Shown: one piece after another, positions 50,438 through 57,493 of the stretch
How positions within the stretch are numbered: the stretch's first letter is position 1
Layout: each line of letters opens with the position of its first letter
NCBI RefSeq assembly: GCF_004123905.1
Contig: NZ_MZXW01000035.1
Location: 124,001-188,000 of the forward strand
DNA: 64,000 bases
Reading direction: 5' to 3'
From: Bradyrhizobium betae
Lineage (GTDB): Bacteria > Pseudomonadota > Alphaproteobacteria > Rhizobiales > Xanthobacteraceae
Made by a program: the position numbers and the translations under genes
The notes under the pieces: generated by a model
Seen by the model: only the letters and a program-made list of their open reading frames with translations
What the model was told of the DNA's origin: nothing
Databases searched by the model: none

Positions 50438-50683
50438 ATGCCTCTCCGCCACGTAGCCTGCCTTTCGCTCTTGATCTCCGCCGCGTTCACGACGACGGCG
50501 CACGCCGTCACCGTCGGACGCGAACAGGACATCACCGATCTCAAGCTTGGCCAGCGCGTGCAGGTGGATGACGGAACCTGCCCGGCCGGGCAGGTCAAGG
50601 AAATACGCGGCGCTAAGATGACCGACCAGGGCGTGGCACGGACCGCGACCTGCGTGCCGCGGTTTGGTCCGAAATCGAAGTGA
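50438..50683 (+). CDS. Small secreted protein (81 aa, DUF6719-like)
   Basis: A signal peptide (MPLRHVACLSLLISAAFTTT, cleaved after AHA) is followed by a 60-residue domain with two Cys (DGTCPAGQVKEI; ARTATCVPRF) and LKLGQRVQVDD. It resembles a small secreted rhizobial family. The ATG at 50438 follows GGGA by nine bases and is preferred over 50420. Function unknown. It is convergent with the next gene, four bases away. Confidence 0.72.
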   Translation: MPLRHVACLSLLISAAFTTTAHAVTVGREQDITDLKLGQRVQVDDGTCPAGQVKEIRGAKMTDQGVARTATCVPRFGPKSK

Positions 50684-50687
50684 GGGC

Positions 50688-51053
50688 TCAGGATTTCGCC
50701 GGGTCGAACATGCACTGAAGGGTCGGCTTGGCGATCTTGGTGAAGGTTGGGCCGATCTCGCTTTGCTTCGACGCCGGCACCCAATCGGTCTCGATCGTCG
50801 GCACGCCGGTCTCGCTGATGCCACGCAACAACGCCTCGCGCAGGTCACGATCCTCGACGGCCGCGGCGGCATGATCGTGCAGGCAGCCGCAAACTTCTTC
50901 GGGATGTTCCCACCGTCCGAGCATTCGCGGCGCGCACTGGCGCACGAACTCAGTGCGGGGGTCTGGGAGCCTGGAGGGAGCGCGGACCTGCGCCTCAGCG
51001 GCACTGATGGTCAGAAGGGAGACGAATGCTGCGGCGCAAATGCGGAAATTCAT
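50688..51053 (-). CDS. Secreted hypothetical protein (121 aa)
   Basis: Signal peptide MNFRICAAAFVSLLTISAAE, then a small domain with three Cys (FVRQCAPRML; EVCGCLHDH; TLQCMFDP). I do not recognise the family. The ATG at 51053 follows AAAGG. The frame extends upstream by 59 codons, but the composition there is that of antisense sequence. It may be cotranscribed with the small peptide gene upstream. Confidence 0.75.
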   Translation of the reverse strand: MNFRICAAAFVSLLTISAAEAQVRAPSRLPDPRTEFVRQCAPRMLGRWEHPEEVCGCLHDHAAAAVEDRDLREALLRGISETGVPTIETDWVPASKQSEIGPTFTKIAKPTLQCMFDPAKS

Positions 51054-51087
51054 GATGGCCTTTGACGGCTGATTTTCTTGTTGGCGA

Positions 51088-51252
51088 TCAGAAGCGCGCC
51101 GCGACGACGATCGGCTGCGGCGCCGTCGTGGTGATCGGCGTGCCGCTGTACTGGAAGGTGCCGATACCGGGGAGGTTCCCATCAGGCGCCCCCGCGAACG
51201 AGGAACCGGCGAGCACGAAACCGAAAGCAAGGATGAAGCTGAGCGCGCGCAT
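51088..51252 (-). CDS. Small secreted peptide (54 aa)
   Basis: MRALSFILAFGFVLAGSSFA is a signal peptide; the mature part, about 34 residues, starts GAPDGNLPGIGTFQYSG. ATG follows GAGGGA. Short secreted peptides with this GTFQYSG pattern are common in Bradyrhizobium; their function is unknown. It lies 34 bases upstream of the preceding hypothetical gene. Confidence 0.7.
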   Translation of the reverse strand: MRALSFILAFGFVLAGSSFAGAPDGNLPGIGTFQYSGTPITTTAPQPIVVAARF

Positions 51253-51668
51253 GGTCTTGTCCCTCAATCCGTGGCCGGCGGTGCGCCATCGTCGTTGTGA
51301 AGCTGATAACCATGGGCGGTTTCGCGCGTGATGCGCCAAAAATGGAAAATGGTTTCGTCTTCGTGAGAATTGTTTCGTCCGGTCCGGGACGACGAAACAT
51401 TCGGCGGAAAATACCAATCATTTCAGTCAGGTTGCGCCGCAGCTCAAAGTAACGAGGCAAGTCCTCGTTTCGCTACGGACATGCGCCTGATGCAGCCGCC
51501 GTCACGAGCGCGCCTTGCATCCTTCACATGCATTTTACGCTTTTCTGCTGAAGAGAAGCCAAACGAAGGTTGGGTCCCGTCGAACCGGGGGCGCGTCGGC
51601 TGCGACCCAAGCCATCGAAACCGAGACGCTTGGGATCACCGGGCGCATTCACGTGAGGGATGGCCATC
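51253..51668. other. Intergenic region with repeated GTTTCGTC
   Basis: These 416 bases lie between the small peptide gene and the 69-codon frame. The notable part is 51352-51399: GTTTCGTC at 51352-51359 and 51372-51379 (20 bases apart) and its inverse GACGAAAC at 51391-51398. TGTTTCGTC and GACGAAACA form a nine-base inverted repeat with an 11-base spacer. These could be regulator sites for the small peptide gene. Nothing else is evident. Confidence 0.5.
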
Positions 51669-51878
51669 ATGATGGCGGAACATCGCGCAACGCCGCGCGA
51701 CGCGGACCAATCGACTGACCGCGCCGACCAACAATTCATTCGCAACCGCGTCGCCTCAGTCGGCGCGATGTCGCGACAGTCAGGCCGCGGCTATGAGGCC
51801 GCGCCGCAAGCGTTCGTACGGCTGACCGGCTCGCATCTCGCGAAGCCGCGCGCCAGCCGCACTCTCGTCACCGAGTGA
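51669..51878 (+). CDS. Small hypothetical protein (69 aa)
   Basis: A short frame preceded by GAGGGA, with mostly G or C at third codon positions, as in real genes of this genome. The product is hydrophilic and basic (MMAEHRATPRDADQSTDRAD) with no signal or domain that I recognise. Its stop lies inside a 22-base tandem duplication at 51873-51916. Confidence 0.45.
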   Translation: MMAEHRATPRDADQSTDRADQQFIRNRVASVGAMSRQSGRGYEAAPQAFVRLTGSHLAKPRASRTLVTE

Positions 51879-51916
51879 ACGCAAGCGCGTCACTGAGTGA
51901 ACGCAAGCGCGTCACT
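51873..51916. repeat. 22-bp tandem duplication over two convergent stops
   Basis: The 22 bases GAGTGAACGCAAGCGCGTCA plus CT occur at 51873-51894 and again at 51895-51916, followed by a further GAGTGAA. The first copy holds the stop of the 69-codon frame, the second that of creA (TCA at 51912-51914 on the plus strand). Each unit has inverted ends AGTGA and TCACT. Confidence 0.85.
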
Positions 51917-52460
51917 GAGTGAAGAACTCTCCGCACTTCTGGACGTTGGCGTCAGCCGGTCCCCACGGCATAATCGGCACCGTCGAGGTCGAGTTCTTCG
52001 GTGAGCCCTCGATCAGCTTGTCCGAATAGACCATGTAGACCAGCACGTTGCGCTTGGCGTCACAGCCGCGCACGATCTGCATCTTCTTGAAGAACAATGA
52101 GCGGCGCTGGCGGAACATGTCGTCGCCCTGCTCCATCTTGTTCTTGAACTTGATCGGGCCGACCTGGCGGCAGGCCAGCGAGATATCCGAGACCTCCTCG
52201 GCGAGGCCGAGCCAGCCCTTGAAGCCGCCCTTTTCCGGTATCGTGAAATGACAGGCGACGCCCTCGACCTCGGGGTCGTCGAGGCCATAGGTCGCAAGCT
52301 TGTCGTTCGGGCTCATCCATTTGAACACGGTCGAACGGCGGAAGATCAGATCGGGCTCATCGGCAGCCAGGGCGGAGGCTGCAGGAACGGCCAGAGCCAG
52401 GAGGAATAAAGCGAGGCCTTTCAAGCGGATGCCGGAAAGACCGGGGAAACGAGATGACAT
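51912..52460 (-). CDS. creA: CreA family protein
   Basis: A 182-residue exported protein of the CreA family. After the signal peptide (GLALFLLALAVPAASALA) come FRRSTVFKWMSPNDKLATYG, VEGVACHFTIPEKGGFKGW, SLACRQVGPIKF and VRGCDAKRNVLVYMVYSDKL with conserved Cys. The family is common in proteobacteria and of unknown function. ATG at 52460 follows GGAGA; an ATG six codons earlier lacks a site. Confidence 0.93.
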   Translation of the reverse strand: MSSRFPGLSGIRLKGLALFLLALAVPAASALAADEPDLIFRRSTVFKWMSPNDKLATYGLDDPEVEGVACHFTIPEKGGFKGWLGLAEEVSDISLACRQVGPIKFKNKMEQGDDMFRQRRSLFFKKMQIVRGCDAKRNVLVYMVYSDKLIEGSPKNSTSTVPIMPWGPADANVQKCGEFFTQ

Positions 52461-52656
52461 GACGTTCTCCGGTAACAAGTCCTGGCAATGTAGGCATGAG
52501 GTGGCCGCTCAGGAAGGTGATGGGCAGCCGGGCGCGGCCGCCGTTTACCGTCCTGTGAGGCTTTTTTGCTACGACTTGGACAAAAGTAGCTGACGGCAGA
52601 ACCGCTCTGCTGGTGAACGCGTATCCCCTCTGAGAGACTAATGTCTGATTTGGATT

Positions 52657-54318
52657 ATGGATTCGAGAATGAATAGCGTGAACGGGTCCGGTTGCTCCGC
52701 CAAGCCGACGCGGTTTTGGCAGGTGGCCATTTTGACGGCCGCGGGAGTGATCGGTACGGCAAGCCAGGCAGACGCAGCGTTTTATTACTGGACGGATTAT
52801 TCCGACGGGTCCTACGGGCGCCAGGAGCGCCATCCGGAAGTCCCGCGCCAGAAGCCACAGAAGCGCAGCGCGTCTGGCAAGAAAGACATCGTCGCCGAGA
52901 AGGAAGCCGGCACCAAACCGCAGGGCCCCCTCGTCATCGTCGTCTCGATCGACCGGCAGAAGGTAACGGTCTACGACACCCATGGCGTGTTCGCTGAATC
53001 TCCGGTGTCGACAGGCATGAAGGGCCATTCGACGCCGATGGGTGTGTTCAGCGTCATCCAGAAGCATAAATTCCACCACTCCAACATCTATAGCGGCGCG
53101 CCGATGCCGTACATGCAGCGGATCACCTGGTCCGGCGTTGCCATGCACGCGGGCGTGCTGCCGGGCTACCCGGCCTCGCATGGCTGCATCCGCATGCCGA
53201 TGGCGTTCGCCGTGAAGATGTGGAACTGGACCAAGATGGGTGCGCGCGTGATCGTCTCGCCCGGCGAGATGACGCCGCACGATTTCCAGCACCCGTTGCT
53301 CGCCTCCGTGCGCGTGCCGCCGCAGCCCGCGGCCAGCCTCGCGCCGCAGACCAATGCCGGTGACAAGGCGGACAAGGTTGCCGCCGACGCCAAGGTCACT
53401 GAAGCAAAGCCGGTCGAGACCAAGACCGCCAGCGCCGATGCGGTGCTGGAGCTGCGCTCATCGGTCGGCCACACCGTGATGTCGGATATGACGACCGGAA
53501 ACGCGCCGGCGCGCGAGGAAGCCGGCACATCAGCAGACAAGGTCGAGGCAACTGACGCGGCCAAGCCGCAGTCGGAAGCCGCCAAGCCCGCCAACACCGA
53601 AGCGAAGCTCGCCGAGGCCGCTGAAGCAACCAAAACTTCGACGCCAACCGACGACAAGGTCGAGGCTGCCAAGACAGAACCGACCAAGTCTGAGCCCGCG
53701 AAGGCCGAGCCTGCCAAAGCCGAAGCCGCCGACACCGCGAAGAAGCCCGTCGCGCCCCTGACGGCTACGGCACCAGCGCCTGATGCCAAGAAAGACGAGA
53801 CCCGCGTCGCCGATCCCGCGCCCGCGGCAAAGCCGGAAGCGCCCAAGCGGGCCGGACAGATCGCGGTCTTCATCAGCCGCAAGGATTCCAAGCTCTACGT
53901 GCGGCAGAATTTTGCGCCGTTGTTCGAGGTGCCGGTCACGATCGCCGCGAGCGACCGGCCACTCGGCACGCATATCTTCACCGCCGAAGTCGACAAGACC
54001 GATTCCAACGCGCTGCATTGGTCGGTGGTGTCGCTGCCCGTCTCCGCCCGCTCCGCCGCGCGCGAGGATGACAGCCGCGTGACGCGCCACCAGCGTGGCG
54101 CCGCCGTGATCCCCGTCGCCGCCAAGCCTGTTACCGTCAAGCCGGTGGTGATGCCGGACAGCCCGACCGAAGCCCTCGACCGCATCGCGATCCCCGCCGA
54201 TACCATGGCGAAGATCAACGAGATGCTGACGTCGGGCGCCTCGATTATCGTCTCCGACCAGGGCATCAACCAAGGCGAGACCGGCGAAGGCACCGATTTC
54301 ATCGTCCGCCTGTACTAA
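52657..54318 (+). CDS. L,D-transpeptidase with a second degenerate catalytic-like lobe
   Basis: A 553-residue exported protein. Residues 20-40 form the signal segment. A YkuD domain at about 85-210 has MHAGVLPGYPASHGCIRM, with the nucleophile Cys near 177, and should cross-link peptidoglycan stems or attach lipoprotein. A low-complexity linker rich in Lys, Ala, Glu and Pro spans about 225-395 (PAKAEPAKAEAAD). The C-terminal part (AVFISRKDSKLYVRQNFAPL; LGTHIFTAEV) resembles a second YkuD fold but lacks the SHGC motif. The second lobe may bind substrate rather than catalyse. Confidence 0.88.
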   Translation: MDSRMNSVNGSGCSAKPTRFWQVAILTAAGVIGTASQADAAFYYWTDYSDGSYGRQERHPEVPRQKPQKRSASGKKDIVAEKEAGTKPQGPLVIVVSIDRQKVTVYDTHGVFAESPVSTGMKGHSTPMGVFSVIQKHKFHHSNIYSGAPMPYMQRITWSGVAMHAGVLPGYPASHGCIRMPMAFAVKMWNWTKMGARVIVSPGEMTPHDFQHPLLASVRVPPQPAASLAPQTNAGDKADKVAADAKVTEAKPVETKTASADAVLELRSSVGHTVMSDMTTGNAPAREEAGTSADKVEATDAAKPQSEAAKPANTEAKLAEAAEATKTSTPTDDKVEAAKTEPTKSEPAKAEPAKAEAADTAKKPVAPLTATAPAPDAKKDETRVADPAPAAKPEAPKRAGQIAVFISRKDSKLYVRQNFAPLFEVPVTIAASDRPLGTHIFTAEVDKTDSNALHWSVVSLPVSARSAAREDDSRVTRHQRGAAVIPVAAKPVTVKPVVMPDSPTEALDRIAIPADTMAKINEMLTSGASIIVSDQGINQGETGEGTDFIVRLY

Positions 54319-54413
54319 GGTCTTTGTCGCTCCCGATAACGCGGTGTTGACGAGGCTGATCGCGCCGGCGAGGTAGAGTGCGCCCCGGAACACGTCGCGG
54401 GGGACGTTGCCAT

Positions 54414-54980
54414 ATGCTAGACCGCAGGACCATGCTCGGCGCGCTTGTTGCGACGACCGCATCGGCGACACGCGCGCTCGCCGACGGCGGCATGAGCCGG
54501 ATCCCGGCCTACGCGTTCTCCTTCCCGGCATTGTCCGGCGACGACATCCGCCTTGCCGCGTTCACCGGCAAGCCACTGCTGGTGGTGAATACCGCGTCGC
54601 TCTGCGGCTACACCCCGCAATACGCAGGCCTGCAAGAGCTCTGGAGCGAGTTTCGCGAACGCGGGCTCACCATCATCGGCGTGCCCTCCAACGATTTCGG
54701 CGGTCAGGAGCCTGGCGGCACGAGCGAGATCACCGAGACCGCGCACCATCAATACGGCGTTACCTTCCCGATCGCGACCAAGGCCGTCGTGGTCGGCGCC
54801 AAGGCGCATCCGTTCTACAAATGGGCGGCAGAGGCCCGTCCCCGGGATGTTCCGCGCTGGAACTTCCACAAATACCTGATCGGCCGTGACGGCTACATTG
54901 CCGAGGTCTACCCGTCCGCCGTCGAGCCAACGGATACGCGGATCAAGACGGCCGTCGCCAAGGCGCTGGCCGACAGCTGA
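54414..54980 (+). CDS. Glutathione peroxidase family protein, Tat-type signal
   Basis: A 188-residue peroxidase. The start MLDRRTMLGALVATTASATR carries two Arg followed by a hydrophobic stretch, a possible twin-arginine or plain export signal. The catalytic Cys is in VNTASLCGYTPQYAGLQEL; Gln and Trp partners are in NDFGGQEPG and RWNFHKYLI. It reduces peroxides using thiol donors. Its start in the longer frame (54378) lacks support. It lies between the L,D-transpeptidase and deacetylase genes. Confidence 0.88.
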   Translation: MLDRRTMLGALVATTASATRALADGGMSRIPAYAFSFPALSGDDIRLAAFTGKPLLVVNTASLCGYTPQYAGLQELWSEFRERGLTIIGVPSNDFGGQEPGGTSEITETAHHQYGVTFPIATKAVVVGAKAHPFYKWAAEARPRDVPRWNFHKYLIGRDGYIAEVYPSAVEPTDTRIKTAVAKALADS

Positions 54981-55144
54981 CCCAACGCGGCCCAATCCGG
55001 TTGGGCACAATTGTGGCGCGGTGCCAAACAGCCGTTGCAATGGCGAGGGCCCACCATCTAGGCTAGGATCGTTTGGGGCAGGATGGTTTTGCCGGAGGCG
55101 AAAAGCCACGGTGGAACAACGGGATCAATCTCGAGGACAACACC

Positions 55145-56146
55145 ATGCGTGTGGCGGCAAAACTGATTTTGGCAAGCGCGATGTCTCTGGGCATGGCAGG
55201 CGCGGCATGGTCGCAGACCCCGGCCGCAAAGCCTGCCGCCGCGACACAGGCCGCACCGGCCGCAGCACCTGCTGCGGCTCCCGCGCCGGCTGCCGCCGCG
55301 CCCGCCGGCTTCGTCAATCCGCCCCCGCCGCAACAGGCACCGCAGCCCGCCCGTGCGGCCTGCAACACACCCGGCGCGCTCGGTGTCGCCCGCACCGTCG
55401 AGATCGACACGACAGGCGGTCCGGGCTTCGGCTTCGAGCACTTCAAGGAGCTCGACTTCCTGCGCGACAAGGAGGTCGTGCTGACCTTCGACGATGGCCC
55501 CTGGCCGAAGAACACACCCGCTGTGCTGAAGGCGCTCGCCGACGAATGCACCACCGGCATCTTCTTCTCGATCGGCAAGCACGCGACCTACGAGCCGGAG
55601 ATCCTCAAGCAGGTCTACGCGGCCGGCCACACCGTGGGCACCCACACCTGGTCGCACGCCAACCTCAACAACAAGAAGCTTAACGAGGCGCAGCGCAAGG
55701 AAGAGATCGAGAAGGGCCTGTCCGCGGTGAAGTGGGCGCTCGGCGGCATCTCGCCCTCGCCGTTCTTCCGCTTCCCGGCGCTGCAGCATCCGCCGGAGAT
55801 GGTCACCTATCTCGGCAACCGCAACACGGCGATCTTCTCCTGCGACATCGACTCCTTCGACTTCAAGGCGTCGAAGCCCGAGAAGGTGATCGAGACCGTG
55901 ATGAAGAAGCTCGACAACAGGGGCAAGGGCATCATCCTGATGCACGACTTCCAGAAGCATACCGCGGAGGCGTTGCCCGAGCTGCTCAAGCGGCTGAAGG
56001 CCGGCGGCTACAAGGTCGTGGCGATGCGCGCAAAATTCCCGGCCTCGACGCTGCCCGAATACGACCAGGAGCTGATGAAGGACATCAAGCTGCCGACGGT
56101 GAGCAGCCGGCCGGTCAATTCCGTGGTGACGACCGTTTCCGAATAG
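55145..56146 (+). CDS. Polysaccharide deacetylase (NodB homology domain)
   Basis: A 333-residue exported enzyme. After the signal peptide and an Ala-Pro-rich linker (about residues 20-75) comes a NodB domain with VVLTFDDGPWPKNTPAVL near 115 (metal Asp pair), HTVGTHTWSHANLN near 163 (metal His pair) and FFRFPALQHP near 208. It removes acetyl groups from sugars such as peptidoglycan or exopolysaccharide, or formyl/imide groups. ATG at 55145 fits the signal peptide. Confidence 0.92.
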   Translation: MRVAAKLILASAMSLGMAGAAWSQTPAAKPAAATQAAPAAAPAAAPAPAAAAPAGFVNPPPPQQAPQPARAACNTPGALGVARTVEIDTTGGPGFGFEHFKELDFLRDKEVVLTFDDGPWPKNTPAVLKALADECTTGIFFSIGKHATYEPEILKQVYAAGHTVGTHTWSHANLNNKKLNEAQRKEEIEKGLSAVKWALGGISPSPFFRFPALQHPPEMVTYLGNRNTAIFSCDIDSFDFKASKPEKVIETVMKKLDNRGKGIILMHDFQKHTAEALPELLKRLKAGGYKVVAMRAKFPASTLPEYDQELMKDIKLPTVSSRPVNSVVTTVSE

Positions 56147-56153
56147 CCTGCAA

Positions 56154-56705
56154 TTGTCTTTCCGTTTCGAAGGCTACGTCATCATCTCCGCGGACGGCAT
56201 GCTCGCGGACCCCTCGCATATCATGCCCGACAGCCTCAAGTTCGAGGGCGACAAGCTATTCTTCGAGCAGGCGCTCGATCGCGCCGCCCTGGTCGTGCAC
56301 GGCCGGCACTCGCACGAGCAACAGCCGAACTCACCGAAGCGCAAGCGCCTGATCCTGACCGGCAAGATCAAGGCCCTCACCGTCGATCCGGAGATGCCGA
56401 ACGCGACCTTGTGGAATCCGGACCATGCGAGCTTCGAGGAGGCCTGCGCTTTCGCCGACGTCGCCTCCGGCACGGTCGCGATTATCGGCGGTCCGGTCGT
56501 ATTCGACATGTTCATGGACCGCTACGACACGTTCTGGCTGTCGGAGGCCCCGCATCTGCGCCTGCCCGGCGGCGAAGGCTGCTTTGTGGGTGTCCCCGAG
56601 CGGACACCACATGAAGTGCTGGCCTCACATGGGATGAAGCCGGGCGCACCGTATCTGCTCGACGCGGCGCATGAGGTGACCGTCACGCCATGGCGTAGGG
56701 TGTAG
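56154..56705 (+). CDS. Dihydrofolate reductase-like (RibD C-terminal fold) protein
   Basis: A 183-residue protein of the DHFR/RibD fold: FEGYVIISADGMLAD, VVHGRHSHEQQPN, and VAIIGGPVVFDMFMDRYDTF (NADPH-binding Gly turn). Many such proteins of unknown substrate occur in bacteria. It starts seven bases after the deacetylase stop with a TTG codon, so the two are probably cotranscribed. Confidence 0.82.
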   Translation: MSFRFEGYVIISADGMLADPSHIMPDSLKFEGDKLFFEQALDRAALVVHGRHSHEQQPNSPKRKRLILTGKIKALTVDPEMPNATLWNPDHASFEEACAFADVASGTVAIIGGPVVFDMFMDRYDTFWLSEAPHLRLPGGEGCFVGVPERTPHEVLASHGMKPGAPYLLDAAHEVTVTPWRRV

Positions 56706-56711
56706 GACCTC

Positions 56712-57164
56712 CTACACGTCCCCGTAGGCCGTCTCGACCGAGCGCGTCGCGCGGCCGTAGCCCATGATCATGAACAGCGCGCCGATGATCGAGAGATTCT
56801 TGAGAGCATCAACCAGCATCTTGGCGTTCTCGGGCGCCGCCTGATTCCAGAAATCGTAGAACAGCACGGTCGCGACCGCGACATAGACGATCAACAGCAT
56901 CGCGAAGAAACGCGCGGCGAAGTTCAGCGCGATCATCAGGCCTGCGATGATCTCCAGCCCACCGACCGCAATCGCCAGCAGTTGCGGCGTGGTCATGGCG
57001 GTGGCCGTCTCGATCTGCTTGGCATAGGGCGCGATGACGTCAGGCACCATGACCTTAGTGGCGATGAAATCGGCGGTCGCCTGGATGGCAAAGAGCTTGG
57101 TCGCGCCCGTGTAGATGAACAGCACGGCGAACAGGATCCGCCCGAAAGTCACGAACGCTGGCAT
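56712..57164 (-). CDS. DoxX family membrane protein
   Basis: A 150-residue protein with four predicted membrane helices (FGRILFAVLFIYTGATKLFA; LLAIAVGGLEIIAGLMIAL; FAMLLIVYVAVATVLFYDFW; LSIIGALFMIMGYG). The DoxX family is often linked to oxidative-stress complexes. It sits at the inner membrane; function unknown here. It is convergent with the RibD-like gene, six bases away. Confidence 0.9.
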   Translation of the reverse strand: MPAFVTFGRILFAVLFIYTGATKLFAIQATADFIATKVMVPDVIAPYAKQIETATAMTTPQLLAIAVGGLEIIAGLMIALNFAARFFAMLLIVYVAVATVLFYDFWNQAAPENAKMLVDALKNLSIIGALFMIMGYGRATRSVETAYGDV

Positions 57165-57493
57165 GATCGGCCTCTTGGCTCAGGCTTTTTGAAATCGGCA
57201 TTTTGACGAAAGCACCGAGGGATTATGGAGAGTCGTTCGCCGGTTTACAAACGGGGAAATGACGAAACTCTTTTGAAAAGATTGAGACCGGAGGCTCCGG
57301 CGGTCCGCTCCCTCGCCCCGTTCTTACGGGGCCGCGACGAGCTGCGCTCGCGCTGAGAGGGTTGGGGTGAGGGGCTGCCTCCGCAACCACGGTGAAAGTC
57401 GGACTCGCGGAGAGTCCCCCCCTCACCCGGAATCCGCGCGTCCCGCGCGCATTCCGGCCTCTCCCCGCAGGCGGGGAGAGGCGAAGAGGCCCC
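57165..57493. other. Intergenic region with large palindromic element
   Basis: These 329 bases between the DoxX start and the maeB stop have no supported gene. The right two thirds hold the element listed at 57308-57484. The left part, 57165-57300, presumably carries the promoter of the DoxX gene, with no clear box. Confidence 0.5.
57308..57484. repeat. Family C intergenic element
   Basis: A composite of inverted repeats: CGCCCCGTTCTTACGGGG, a GTTGGGGTGAGGGGCTGCC segment mirrored later by CCCCCCTCACCC, and at the end GCCTCTCCCCGCAGGCGGGGAG with self-complementary arms. Elements of this type are frequent in Bradyrhizobium and Rhodopseudomonas genomes. Only one copy occurs in this window. Confidence 0.65.
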
